Positions 52,374-59,866 are shown, counted from the stretch's first letter. The stretch is DNA of 64,000 nt from Pseudomonas putida (GCF_004357765.1 NZ_SMTE01000012.1:62001-126000); one strand, 5' to 3'. A program made the numbers and translations. Notes: generated from the sequence alone by a model not told the origin.

Positions 52374-53671
52374 CGTTTTGAATCCTCGCTAATTACAAAT
52401 GCGGTAAGGTCGCTTGAACCCGCGCCTGCCGTGGCCTGGGCCGATTTCTGCGAATTTTCAACTAAGGCGTTATTAAGGCGGTGGATGGACTGAAAGCCGA
52501 TCCGATCAAGCCAGGCGTGCCACTTCTCCAAGGCTGCCCGACGCTGCTGCATGGCTTGGGTGTGGATGTAGGTGCTGGCGATCTTGCCGAGCGTGTGGTT
52601 CAGCAACATCTCGCCGATGTGGCCGTCGATGCCGAGGTCAGTCCAAGTGCTGCGGGATACCTTGCGCAGGTCGTGACTGGTCCACTCGCCCTGCCCCAAG
52701 CGCTTGAACACGTTGCTGGCCTGGGTCTCGCTCAGGGACAGGCCGCGCCGGCTTGGAAACAGGTACACACCCTCATAGCCGTTGGCCTGCTGAATAGCCC
52801 GGTACCGGACCAGAAGGGCCTGCAGTTGGCCTGTCAGCGGGAGGCGGTGTTCGGTGCGGGTCTTGGTGTTCGCCGCTGGGATGAACCACTCGGCAGCCGC
52901 CAGGGAGATATCGCTCCAGCGCGCCATGCGGGTCTCGCCGATCCTGGTGCCGTGGGCCAGCATCATCAGGGCCAGCATGGCATCGCCTGGCGCTGCCTCG
53001 AAGGCCTGGGCGAGTTGCTGCATCAGCTCCGGCAGTTGCACGTCACGCAGTCGAGCTGCCTTGGGCAGGATCTTGGCCTTGGTGAAGTCGTTGAAGCGCA
53101 TCCCGGCCATTGGGTTGGCATCGATCAAGCCCAACTGCAGGGCCTGGCGGAATGCGGTCAGCAGCAGCGCGAACATCTGCCGCAAGTAGGACAGTGACAC
53201 CTCGGCCTGACACGGCCACATCAGATGCTTGTCCAGAGCATCGGCATTCACATCGGCCACGGCCAGATCTTCCAAGCGCGGCTTCAGGTGCTGGGCAATG
53301 GCGGATCGAGCGCCGGCCTTGCGCTTCGCCGACAACGAGCGGTCACGGGCCATACGGTCGCCGTACCAGTCGAGCAGCTGCCCCACGGTGGCCATGCCCG
53401 ATACCACCGGCGCGGTGGCCGGATCACGCAGCAGTCGCTGACGCAGGGTGTGCAGTTCGGCAATCATCGCCGCCACGGGCAGGTCCGGCCAGCGGGCGAC
53501 CGGCACCCACTTCTTGCCGCGCACCAGGTGCCAGGTACCGCGCTCGCGGTTGCTCCAGAAGCGCAGGTACAGGCCGGGGTGACGCGGGTCGCGCAGGTCA
53601 CGCACCGACTTGTCGGCGGCCTGCCGGCGCACTTCGGCCTCGCTCAGCTTTACCTCACGTGTCGCGCTCAT
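52370..53671 (-). CDS. Tyrosine recombinase/integrase inside the early operon
   Basis: Protein of 433 aa from the ATG at 53671, which overlaps the VRR-NUC stop (ATGA). An N-terminal arm-binding-like domain (GLYLRFWSNRERGTWHLVRG) and core-binding domain precede the catalytic part with all key residues: Arg in HGTRIGETR, His-x-x-Arg in HDLRKVSRS, His in LLNHTLG and the Tyr in STYIH. The C-terminal extension (about 45 residues) is unusual. Its place far from the visible att site and inside the replication operon is atypical for a prophage integrase. Confidence 0.9.
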   Translation of the reverse strand: MSATREVKLSEAEVRRQAADKSVRDLRDPRHPGLYLRFWSNRERGTWHLVRGKKWVPVARWPDLPVAAMIAELHTLRQRLLRDPATAPVVSGMATVGQLLDWYGDRMARDRSLSAKRKAGARSAIAQHLKPRLEDLAVADVNADALDKHLMWPCQAEVSLSYLRQMFALLLTAFRQALQLGLIDANPMAGMRFNDFTKAKILPKAARLRDVQLPELMQQLAQAFEAAPGDAMLALMMLAHGTRIGETRMARWSDISLAAAEWFIPAANTKTRTEHRLPLTGQLQALLVRYRAIQQANGYEGVYLFPSRRGLSLSETQASNVFKRLGQGEWTSHDLRKVSRSTWTDLGIDGHIGEMLLNHTLGKIASTYIHTQAMQQRRAALEKWHAWLDRIGFQSIHRLNNALVENSQKSAQATAGAGSSDLTAFVISEDSKR

Positions 53672-54096
53672 GCGGCCACCGTCACAGGCTGGAGCAGGTA
53701 GGCGCGAATGGCCTCGACGGCGTCGATGTTGCCTCGGCACACGATCGCCAGGTAGCCCTGGCCGGCCAGCGCCTGCAGGTAGGCGTCTTGGCTTGGCGAC
53801 ACCGGCGCATCGAACGGCGGCATGGCCTTGAACTCGATGTACAGGCCGAAGTACCCACCGCGGGCCATCGGCAGCACTAGGTCGGGCACGCCGGCCTTCA
53901 CGCCCTGCGCCTTAAGCTTTCCGGCCACTGCCTTGACCCGGTGGCCGCCGTTCGGGACGTGGTAGATCAACTTGTAGGCCTGCGGGTAGCGCAGCTGCAG
54001 CTCTTTCATCAGCGCGGCCTGCTCCTGCCCTTCCCTGTCTACGGGCTTGGCGCGGGCTGGTTTGGTCTTGAACGGGCGAAGGACGGAGGCGTTCAT
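53668..54096 (-). CDS. VRR-NUC domain nuclease
   Basis: Protein of 142 aa. The nuclease motifs are visible: EGQEQAALMKELQ, IYHVPNGGHR, GVKAGVPDLVLP with the metal-binding Asp, and YIEFKA. VRR-NUC enzymes are PD-(D/E)xK Holliday-junction or flap nucleases in phages, here probably a RusA or NinG replacement for recombination and packaging. It overlaps its neighbours on both sides. Confidence 0.88.
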   Translation of the reverse strand: MNASVLRPFKTKPARAKPVDREGQEQAALMKELQLRYPQAYKLIYHVPNGGHRVKAVAGKLKAQGVKAGVPDLVLPMARGGYFGLYIEFKAMPPFDAPVSPSQDAYLQALAGQGYLAIVCRGNIDAVEAIRAYLLQPVTVAA

Positions 54097-54389
54097 GCGA
54101 CCAGCACCCCCTCGTTGATCAGCACAGCCTGGGTGCGCATGACACCCTCGGCGTGGTACTGGCGGGCGGTGTCGCGATCTACCGCCTTGCTACGCCCGTC
54201 GCAGGCGTCATGGCAGGCGCTGCAGCACCAGGCGCCCTGCAGGTCGTGCGGCTTCTTGCCGACGCCACAGGTGCCGGCCAGGCGGTAGTGCGCGAGCACA
54301 GCGGTCTCCGGGTTGCCGTTGCACACGCCGGGGATGCGCACCTGGCACTCCCGCCCGCGCGCGGCCTTGGTCAATTTGGTTTGGCGCAC
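54093..54389 (-). CDS. DUF1364 nuclease-like protein (Ref/NinB-associated type)
   Basis: Protein of 98 aa starting at GTG 54389, which has GGAG 10 bases upstream and lies 2 bases after the DnaC-like stop; an ATG at 54425 is less likely. RGRECQVRIPGVCNGNPETAVLAHYRLAGTCG followed by WCCSACHDACDGR is the DUF1364 pattern with Cys and His residues able to bind zinc and metal as in HNH-like enzymes. It belongs to the nin-like region of lambdoid phages. Confidence 0.85.
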   Translation of the reverse strand: MRQTKLTKAARGRECQVRIPGVCNGNPETAVLAHYRLAGTCGVGKKPHDLQGAWCCSACHDACDGRSKAVDRDTARQYHAEGVMRTQAVLINEGVLVA

Positions 54390-54391
54390 GT

Positions 54392-55204
54392 TCAGGACTC
54401 CTTCTCGCCGCGGTGCGATTCCCACTCGAAGGGCACAATCACCCCTCCGCCCTCGCGCAGGCGGTCGTAGCAGCGCTCGCCCATGGCATGGCGAAGCTGG
54501 TCTCGGTCGAGGTTGGAAATCACCACCGTGGGGCGCATCTGCTCGTAACGCCCGTTGATAATCGCAAACAGGGTGGTCAGCTCGAATTCGCTCGGCTGCT
54601 CCTTGCTCACGCCGACTTCGTCCAGCACCAGTAGCGACGGCTCGATCAGGCTGGATAGGATCTCGGCCTCGGACTGTTCGCTATCGCGGTCGTAAGTGGC
54701 GCGGATGGACTGCAGGATCGCCCCCACCGTGCGGTAGACGGCGGTTGCCGAGGTGTTGCGCATCAACTCGTTGGCCATGCCGGCGCCCAGATGGGTCTTG
54801 CCAGTACCAACCTGGCCCAGCAGCATCAGGCACCGCCCGGTGCGCTCGATCTCTTCGAACGCCGCCACGTAGCGGGTGCAGTAGGCCAAGGCCTTGCGCT
54901 GCCCTTCGTGCTCGACGCGGTAGTTGGCCAAGGTGCGGTCGGCGAAGCGCTTCGGGATAAGCGCCGAGCCCAGCTTGCGCGTCATGGCCTCACGCTTCAG
55001 GCGCGTTTCTTCCGCCAGCTGCTTGGCCTCGCGCTCGGCAATGGCGCTCTTCTCGCACTCAGGGCAGCGCCCGACGATCTCGCGCCCCATCAACAGGGTC
55101 ACTCGCTGCTCGAAGGCGCCGTGGTGCTCGCACTCGGCTGGCTGGACACGGAAGCCCGCGGCGTTTCTCACGTCGGACATGGTGATTACCGATTCAGATC
55201 GCAT
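54392..55204 (-). CDS. DnaC-like replicative helicase loader
   Basis: Protein of 270 aa. An N-terminal zinc site (CEHH...CPEC) precedes an AAA+ ATPase: Walker A GQVGTGKT at 130-137, Walker B LLVLDEVG, and sensor segments TVVISNLDRDQL and RCYDRL. It loads the host DnaB helicase at the phage origin, as lambda P does by other means. It overlaps the O-like gene by 11 bases. An ATG 8 codons later is an alternative start. Confidence 0.88.
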   Translation of the reverse strand: MRSESVITMSDVRNAAGFRVQPAECEHHGAFEQRVTLLMGREIVGRCPECEKSAIAEREAKQLAEETRLKREAMTRKLGSALIPKRFADRTLANYRVEHEGQRKALAYCTRYVAAFEEIERTGRCLMLLGQVGTGKTHLGAGMANELMRNTSATAVYRTVGAILQSIRATYDRDSEQSEAEILSSLIEPSLLVLDEVGVSKEQPSEFELTTLFAIINGRYEQMRPTVVISNLDRDQLRHAMGERCYDRLREGGGVIVPFEWESHRGEKES

Positions 55205-56051
55205 AGGTGCCGTCCTCCCGCGGGGCTAGGCCGGCGGTGTAGTCGCGCTCGTTGAAGCCGTGATGACGGCTGTTGGGGTTTGCTCTGGCTGGAATCTGGG
55301 TGCCGATGCGCTTGGCCACCCAGTCCACCTCGAAGCCTCGCCATCCGTTCTCGACGGCGACTGCCAGGGCCTGGGCTGGCTGGATGCCGAAGGCCTTGCA
55401 CTGCTCCAGCTTTTGGTTCAGTGCGGCCCAGATGCGTGCAGTGACCGGGGCCTTCGCGGCCTTGCGGACAGTCAGGTAGTCAGCGATCAGCGTCTCGTCC
55501 AGGCCGTGGGGGTTGTCGGCCAGCATGGCGGCCTTCCCGAACGGTGCTTTGCGGTCAGCTTTGGCCGGAGCCGGCGGCTCGGCGCTGGGGGGGCATGTAT
55601 TTTCTTCCGAAGGAAGAAATACATAGGGGGTTAGATTCTTAGAATAAAGAAGGGAGTCGGCGGTTTTGGTCTGTTTCGACTCGGATCCGATTCGGACCAC
55701 TTCAGCCGAGTCGGCTGTTTTGGTCTGTTTCGGCTCGGTGACATAGACCCAGTCTTTCGGGTCATTAACGCCGATGTCGCCCCTGGCGCCGCCCTCACGG
55801 AACAGCACGCGACGACGCAGCAGGCTAGAGACCGCCTTCGAGACCGTGTCGGGATGAGCGTTGATGGCTTTGGCGATGTCGGTCGCAGGGATGCGTTGAG
55901 CACCTGCCCCGAAGTTGATGGTGGCCTTGGCCACATACAGCACAATCTTCATCTCCCTGGCCGGGAGATCGATAGCCAGCAGGCCATCCATGAGCTGGTT
56001 GTCCATCCGGGTGAACCCCCTGGACTTGTCAAGTGGGACTATGTTTGTCAT
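55194..56051 (-). CDS. Replication protein O-like
   Basis: Protein of 285 aa. The N-terminal domain is the lambda O winged helix (GFTRMDNQLMDGLLAIDLPAREMKIVLYVAKATINFG, then RIPATDIAKAINAHPDTVSKAVSSLLRRRVL). The central linker contains the repeated peptide KQTKTADS encoded by iteron-like DNA repeats, as in lambda where ori lies inside O. The C-terminal part would contact the DnaC-like loader. Confidence 0.88.
   Translation of the reverse strand: MTNIVPLDKSRGFTRMDNQLMDGLLAIDLPAREMKIVLYVAKATINFGAGAQRIPATDIAKAINAHPDTVSKAVSSLLRRRVLFREGGARGDIGVNDPKDWVYVTEPKQTKTADSAEVVRIGSESKQTKTADSLLYSKNLTPYVFLPSEENTCPPSAEPPAPAKADRKAPFGKAAMLADNPHGLDETLIADYLTVRKAAKAPVTARIWAALNQKLEQCKAFGIQPAQALAVAVENGWRGFEVDWVAKRIGTQIPARANPNSRHHGFNERDYTAGLAPREDGTYAI
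55595..55738. repeat. Putative phage replication origin (iterons and inverted repeat inside O)
   Basis: Two 31-bp direct repeats (55654-55684 and 55708-55738) differ at two positions; both contain GTTTTGGTCTGTTTCG. Next to them an AT-rich inverted repeat (ATGTATTTTCTTCC with GGAAGAAATACAT, 55595-55625) follows. Iterons plus AT-rich element inside the O gene is the lambda ori plan. Confidence 0.7.
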
Positions 56052-56078
56052 GCTTAAACCCGTAATGAAGCTGTAGAG

Positions 56079-56106
56079 AAAGCCGCCCTGCCAGGCGGTT
56101 TTTTTT
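56079..56106 (-). terminator. tR1-like terminator between cro and O
   Basis: CCGCC and GGCGG pair around CTGCCA; on the minus strand the stem is followed by CTTTCTC, on the plus strand by eight T. It lies 28 bases after cro. In lambda the analogous terminator limits O/P expression. Confidence 0.5.
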
Positions 56107-56120
56107 CGCCTACGAAACCC

Positions 56121-56369
56121 CTACTGGATGGATTCGCAGGTGTTTTGAACATCTACTGGCGCAAAGCCAGCCTTGTCAGACTTAACGCACTCCTCTACCG
56201 AATGCTTTGGATCCGCCATGAGTTGGCCGCCAGACAGAATTTGGAGTTGATACTGACGAGAGATCGGTACGACCTCCCCCCACATGGTTACTGCGCTTGG
56301 CTGAATCCCCAGCGCGTCGGCAAGCTTCTTCTTGCTGCCGAAATGGTTTGCGGCGTCACGCGTTTTCAT
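56121..56369 (-). CDS. cro: Cro-like repressor
   Basis: Protein of 82 aa. A helix-turn-helix at about residues 10-32 (FGSKKKLADALGIQPSAVTMWGE) followed by VPISRQYQLQILSGGQL is the classic Cro family layout. It is the first gene of the leftward PR operon and divergent from cI; GAGGAAG precedes the ATG. It would repress PRM after induction. Confidence 0.88.
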   Translation of the reverse strand: MKTRDAANHFGSKKKLADALGIQPSAVTMWGEVVPISRQYQLQILSGGQLMADPKHSVEECVKSDKAGFAPVDVQNTCESIQ

Positions 56370-56396
56370 TGCGCTTCCTCGATGGTGCGTCCGTGA

Positions 56397-56470
56397 ATTT
56401 CAGCATGCTGAAAGCTCATAGTCAACGACACTGTTCAGCGAACTGCATACTTAAATTCAGTTAACTTAAA
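56397..56470. promoter_or_regulatory. OR region: three operators with PR and PRM
   Basis: Three 16-bp sites fit TTTCAG-N4-CTGAAA: TTTCAGCATGCTGAAA (56398-56413, perfect), GTTCAGCGAACTGCAT (56433-56448) and ATTCAGTTAACTTAAA (56455-56470). A leftward promoter, TTGACT (56420-56425), 17-base spacer, TGAAAT (56397-56402), overlaps the first site. The third overlaps the likely cI promoter -10 (TTAACT), 8 bases before the cI ATG. Confidence 0.82.
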
Positions 56471-56478
56471 CTCAGCGC

Positions 56479-57126
56479 ATGGAAAGACACGAGCGAATCG
56501 CCAAGGCCATTGCGGTCAGTGGCAAAAAGAAGGGCGAGATTGCGGCCGCTTGCGGCGTTGCAAACTCAGCCGTTACCCAATGGATTTCAGGCGAAAGCAA
56601 AAGCCTACGTCCTGAGAACCTATACGCCCTTGCAAAAGCGACCGGCTTCCGCGCTGAGTGGCTCGCCATCGGTGAAGGCCCAGAGGTTGAGGAAAGTAAC
56701 GTTCAGGCCATACCCCAGCCCAAGATGTCGTTCCGCTACCCTGTGATCAGCTGGGTCGCGGCGGGTGCTTGGTCGGAGGCAGTGGAGCCGTTCCCGCCAG
56801 GCTTCTCGGATCGGTATGAGGTCTCCGACTACGATTCAAAAGGCGTTGCATTTTGGCTGGAGGTCAAAGGCGACTCCATGACTTCGCCTGTCGGTACCAG
56901 CATTACCGAAGGCATGATGATCCTGGTGGATACTGAGGCGGACGTCATATCCGGGAAGCTGGTGGTAGCGAAGCTGGCTGACAGCAACGAAGCCACATTC
57001 AAAAAACTCGTTGAAGATGGGGGCCGGCGATTTCTCAAGCCTCTAAACCCCGCATACCCCGTCGAGATGTGTGCAGAGGGGTGTCGCATTGTGGGCGTGG
57101 TTGTACGAGCTACGATGAAGCTTTGA
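56479..57126 (+). CDS. cI: CI-like repressor with S24 self-cleavage domain
   Basis: Protein of 215 aa. The HTH covers residues 17-45 (KKGEIAAACGVANSAVTQWISGE). The C-terminal LexA-type domain has a cleavage site Ala95-Gly96 (WVAAGAW), the catalytic Ser133 in GDSM, and the Lys in ATFKKL (about residue 175). It maintains lysogeny and should be inactivated by RecA after DNA damage. No ribosome site precedes the ATG, and the likely -10 is about 12 bases upstream, so the mRNA may be leaderless as in lambda. Confidence 0.92.
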   Translation: MERHERIAKAIAVSGKKKGEIAAACGVANSAVTQWISGESKSLRPENLYALAKATGFRAEWLAIGEGPEVEESNVQAIPQPKMSFRYPVISWVAAGAWSEAVEPFPPGFSDRYEVSDYDSKGVAFWLEVKGDSMTSPVGTSITEGMMILVDTEADVISGKLVVAKLADSNEATFKKLVEDGGRRFLKPLNPAYPVEMCAEGCRIVGVVVRATMKL

Positions 57127-57142
57127 CACTTAAAGCCACGGA

Positions 57143-57168
57143 AACCCGGACACGCGCCGGGTTTTTTT
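57143..57168 (+). terminator. Terminator after cI
   Basis: CCCGG and CCGGG pair around ACACGCG, extended by AA/TT, then seven T. It lies 17 bases past the cI stop. Confidence 0.8.
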
Positions 57169-57261
57169 ACGCCTGGACCAAAGCGGATATGTGCCGTTTC
57201 TTTACAGGTCCAAGGGATAGAGCCGACGAGGGTCTTGCAAAAATCCTACGACAGAGGATAA

Positions 57262-57277
57262 CTGTACGCATATACAG
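57262..57277. promoter_or_regulatory. LexA/SOS box upstream of the DUF1654-like gene
   Basis: CTGTACGCATATACAG fits CTGT-N8-ACAG exactly and stands 17 bases before the gene start. The overlapping GTACGCATATAC also resembles the different motif reported for second LexA proteins of pseudomonads, only loosely. Confidence 0.82.
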
Positions 57278-57294
57278 TACAAGGAGTCGTCAAC

Positions 57295-57543
57295 ATGCTG
57301 TCTCTCGCGTTTTCACACTCACCTTCTCGTTCATACGAGCGCCTGGGCTACCGAATCCAGCAGGCCGTTTCGTCACCTCATGTGCAGAAGCGTCAAATGG
57401 TTGAGCTGACCCCATCCCCAGAAGAATCCGTGGCGGATTGGGCAAGGATTCTGAGCGACCTTGAAGAGACGACCGGCATTCGTGTAGACCGGCTGCCCTC
57501 AGGGGCGATCCGTATCGCTTGGCGAGAATTCACCGAGAACTGA
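57295..57543 (+). CDS. SOS-controlled small protein, DUF1654-like
   Basis: Protein of 82 aa with an AAGGAG site. It reads SYERLGYRIQQAVSSPHVQKRQMV, then a helix with W (SVADWARILSDLEETTGIRV) and a final strand (GAIRIAWREF), matching my memory of DUF1654, a pseudomonad family of unknown function. It sits between cI and the distal operator cluster, under a LexA box, and has its own terminator. The placement suggests a part in induction of the prophage. Confidence 0.72.
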   Translation: MLSLAFSHSPSRSYERLGYRIQQAVSSPHVQKRQMVELTPSPEESVADWARILSDLEETTGIRVDRLPSGAIRIAWREFTEN

Positions 57544-57549
57544 AGTGCT

Positions 57550-57573
57550 TGGCCCGCACACGCGGGCTTTTTT
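57550..57573 (+). terminator. Terminator of the SOS gene
   Basis: GCCCGC-ACAC-GCGGGC followed by six T. It isolates the SOS transcript from the promoter region just downstream. Confidence 0.85.
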
Positions 57574-57584
57574 ACCCCCTTGTA

Positions 57585-57646
57585 TTTCAGATTACTGAAA
57601 ATATTTGTTCAGCTTGCTTGACCTGTGAATTTCAGATTGCTTAAAT
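57585..57646. promoter_or_regulatory. OL region: three operators with PL
   Basis: Three sites of the same consensus as OR: TTTCAGATTACTGAAA (57585-57600), GTTCAGCTTGCTTGAC (57607-57622) and TTTCAGATTGCTTAAA (57630-57645), spaced 22-23 bp. A rightward promoter TTGACC (57618-57623), 17-base spacer, TTAAAT (57641-57646) overlaps the second and third sites, mirroring PR. Confidence 0.82.
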
Positions 57647-57940
57647 TCACTCATCGCCGAGCTACATCGGCGGGCAGCTACGGCAGCCACCGCTCTTTAC
57701 ACAACTCGACACCCGTCACCCTCAGCGGCACATGAGGGCAGCAGCTGCCTCATGCAGTGAGCTGGGTTCAGGTAACCAAGTGGCGCGCATGCCAATGCGG
57801 GGAAGCGCGTAGCCCAGAGAACGATGGGCGCCTGGATCAATTCGATTTCACTGGCTGGCCTTGGCGACAGGGCCAGACGGGAAATCAAAGCAGGTCGTGC
57901 GAACTGGCCCAGAAAGTAGATGCTGGGCCAGAAGGGTGAG
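57647..57940. other. PL leader, no gene supported
   Basis: No convincing frame lies here on either strand; a 60-codon GTG frame at 57757 lacks a ribosome site. A 9-bp stem (CTGGCCCAG, 57904-57912, with CTGGGCCAG, 57923-57931) lies just past the end of the leftward membrane gene and may end its transcript. Confidence 0.5.
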
Positions 57941-58297
57941 TTAAAGCATTACAGTGGAAAGCATACCCAAGGCCCCAAGGATGAAACCAATGAGCGCTCC
58001 TCGCCCTGGGGTTTCATGGAACAGAAACCACACAATTACGGGCTCGAGAAGCAACAACGAGGTGACTGATACCACGGTGACGATCCAAATATCACCGACA
58101 GCAACGTATCCAAGCCAGTATGCCGCCAGTAGGCAAATCCCTGCAAAACACATCAGTGCTAAGGGGAAACTGAGAGCACCCCACGAAGCACTTCCGGTAT
58201 GGGCCAGTTTAGCGACTACCACCTCACTGTAGATTGCACAGAACTCACCGACCACCATCAATCCTAGAGCAGAAACTCCGAGTAGTTCTTTGGACAT
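57941..58297 (-). CDS. Four-helix SMR/EamA-like membrane protein
   Basis: Protein of 118 aa with four hydrophobic segments of similar length, the size of a small multidrug resistance or single EamA unit. GEFCAIYSEVVVAKL in helix 1 carries a Glu, and helix 4 follows the EamA-like LLLEPVIVWFLFHETPGRGALIGFILGALGML. A strong AAGGAG site precedes ATG 58297. It runs opposite to the PL transcript, so it is an accessory gene in the prophage. Substrate unknown. Confidence 0.78.
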   Translation of the reverse strand: MSKELLGVSALGLMVVGEFCAIYSEVVVAKLAHTGSASWGALSFPLALMCFAGICLLAAYWLGYVAVGDIWIVTVVSVTSLLLLEPVIVWFLFHETPGRGALIGFILGALGMLSTVML

Positions 58298-58431
58298 ATC
58301 AAAAACTCCTTCGTATTCAGGGCAATATTTTTCCGCTCCCAGCTGGCAATGCCACTGACCAAGAGTTCGTTGCAGGAATACGAAGCAGCCTTGAACAGGC
58401 CTGAATTACCGAAATACTTTCCCATGCTCAT
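58264..58431 (-). CDS. Possible small protein upstream of the SMR-like gene
   Basis: A 55-codon frame from ATG 58431 (GAAGGA upstream) that overlaps the SMR-like start by 34 bases. It reads MSMGKYFGNSGLFKAASYSC... and could be a leader peptide coupled to the transporter gene, or chance. The rest of the 58298-58654 gap shows no other gene. Confidence 0.3.
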   Translation of the reverse strand: MSMGKYFGNSGLFKAASYSCNELLVSGIASWERKNIALNTKEFLICPKNYSEFLL

Positions 58432-58654
58432 GTCCTTCGAAGGAGGTGAGTCTCAGCATCAAACCAAGACGCCGTTCAGATAATACGGCCCAAGAACCAT
58501 TCTGAACACCCAGCAACGCGTCCGCCTGACGAAAACTGCCCGATCACCTGGTTCCCCATCACCAGGCTGCATCGGTCGTGGCGTTCGCCCTTCCCTGGTC
58601 CGGGAGGTAGCGGCAGCGAGCGTCACGACCAATGCAGCCCACCGAGGACACTTC

Positions 58655-59038
58655 ATGGAAACGATCACTTGCGGCTCATGGATTGGCCAGCTCGGCAAGG
58701 CGCTGGCTCCCCGCGAGCTTGAAGCATTGCTGTGGGTGGCCCAAGGCCTCACCACCAAAGAAATCGCCCGCCAGATGGCGGTCAGCCCGGGCACCGTGGC
58801 CAACCGCATCGAGGCCGCGCTGTTCAAGTTGGAAGCCGGCCGCCGCATCGAGGCGGTCACCAAGGCCATGCGCCAACAGATCATCAGCCCGCTCTGCATC
58901 ATGCTCGCCAGCCTCATCGCCATGCATGCGGTGATCGACGACGGCGACCCCATGCGGCGCGATCGCCGGGTGCCAGAGCGGCGCACCGCCCAGATTCGAA
59001 TCGTCCGCCGGGCCGAAAGCCTGGAACTTCACGCCTGA
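58655..59038 (+). CDS. LuxR-type HTH regulator, prophage early gene
   Basis: Protein of 127 aa. A LuxR-like HTH spans about residues 16-65 (LAPRELEALLWVAQGLTTKEIARQMAVSPGTVANRIEAAL). A hydrophobic stretch (IISPLCIMLASLIAMHAVI) and an Arg-rich tail follow, so it is not a typical two-component output. It is the first gene of the rightward early operon after PL. Target unknown. Confidence 0.75.
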   Translation: METITCGSWIGQLGKALAPRELEALLWVAQGLTTKEIARQMAVSPGTVANRIEAALFKLEAGRRIEAVTKAMRQQIISPLCIMLASLIAMHAVIDDGDPMRRDRRVPERRTAQIRIVRRAESLELHA

Positions 59039-59057
59039 CCCTACCGAGGATCAAACC

Positions 59058-59324
59058 ATGCACCCTTCCATGCAAGAGCGTGTGAGCGGCCTGGCCGACC
59101 TGCGCGCTCGCTCCGTAATCGCCACCGCTGAGTTCTACGAGCTGATCGGGCGCCCAGCCCCAGCGCCTGGCCCCTTCTATCAGGCCGTCACCAAGGGCAA
59201 TGCCTGGCACATCATCGAAATCGCCACCAGCAAGACCAAAGGCTTCTGTTTCAGCCACCGTGCCGCTATGCGCTTCGTGGACGCCATGGAGGCCGGCGCT
59301 GCCAGCAAGCGAGGGCTGCAATGA
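59058..59324 (+). CDS. Early prophage protein, unknown function
   Basis: Protein of 88 aa with an N-terminal helix (GLADLRARSVIATAEFYELIG) and a strand pair (AWHIIEIATSKTKGFCFSH). It overlaps the next gene by 4 bases. No domain recognised; conserved position in the early operon. Confidence 0.65.
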   Translation: MHPSMQERVSGLADLRARSVIATAEFYELIGRPAPAPGPFYQAVTKGNAWHIIEIATSKTKGFCFSHRAAMRFVDAMEAGAASKRGLQ

Positions 59325-59866
59325 TCGGCTCGCCCATCCCCGACCAGCGCGCACAGGTGTTGGCCCAGCTCAATGCCAGTATTGATAGCTTCTTCTCGCA
59401 GGGCGGCGCCGTAGAGACGCTGCCGAGCAGTGAGTACGTGCCGCATCGTCCCCGCCGTGAGCTCGAGCCTGAGCGCAAGGTTGAGCCTCCCGTGCCAAAG
59501 CGTTTGGCAAAACGCCTCGAACAGCTCGACTACCTGCGTCATCTGGCCAAGACCATGACCTACGCAGAAGCTATGGCGCATACCGGTCTTTCACAGTCGG
59601 CACTCGTTCGCGCGGTCAAGCAAGGCGGCTTCAAGTTCCAACCACACCCGAATCGGGGCAAGGGGAACCTGGGCAAGAAGTTCACCGACCAAGCCGAGGA
59701 CAGGGCGAAAGCCGAGCAGATCGTTGCCTTCCGAAACGTCGGCATGAAACGGGTCGATGTCATTCGCGAGCTGCAGATCTCCTACAAGCAGCTCAGCCGC
59801 ATCCTGCGCGAATTCGAGATCGATTTCCCGACCACAGCCGAGAAGCGAGCGAAGCGAAGAGCATGA
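59321..59866 (+). CDS. Early prophage protein with two HTH-like units
   Basis: Protein of 181 aa. After a disordered, Pro/Glu-rich stretch come two helix-turn-helix-like units: MTYAEAMAHTGLSQSALVRAVKQGGF (about 85-110) and MKRVDVIRELQISYKQLSRILREF (about 145-168). This suggests a DNA-binding protein, perhaps a regulator of early genes. No family name recognised. Confidence 0.65.
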   Translation: MIGSPIPDQRAQVLAQLNASIDSFFSQGGAVETLPSSEYVPHRPRRELEPERKVEPPVPKRLAKRLEQLDYLRHLAKTMTYAEAMAHTGLSQSALVRAVKQGGFKFQPHPNRGKGNLGKKFTDQAEDRAKAEQIVAFRNVGMKRVDVIRELQISYKQLSRILREFEIDFPTTAEKRAKRRA

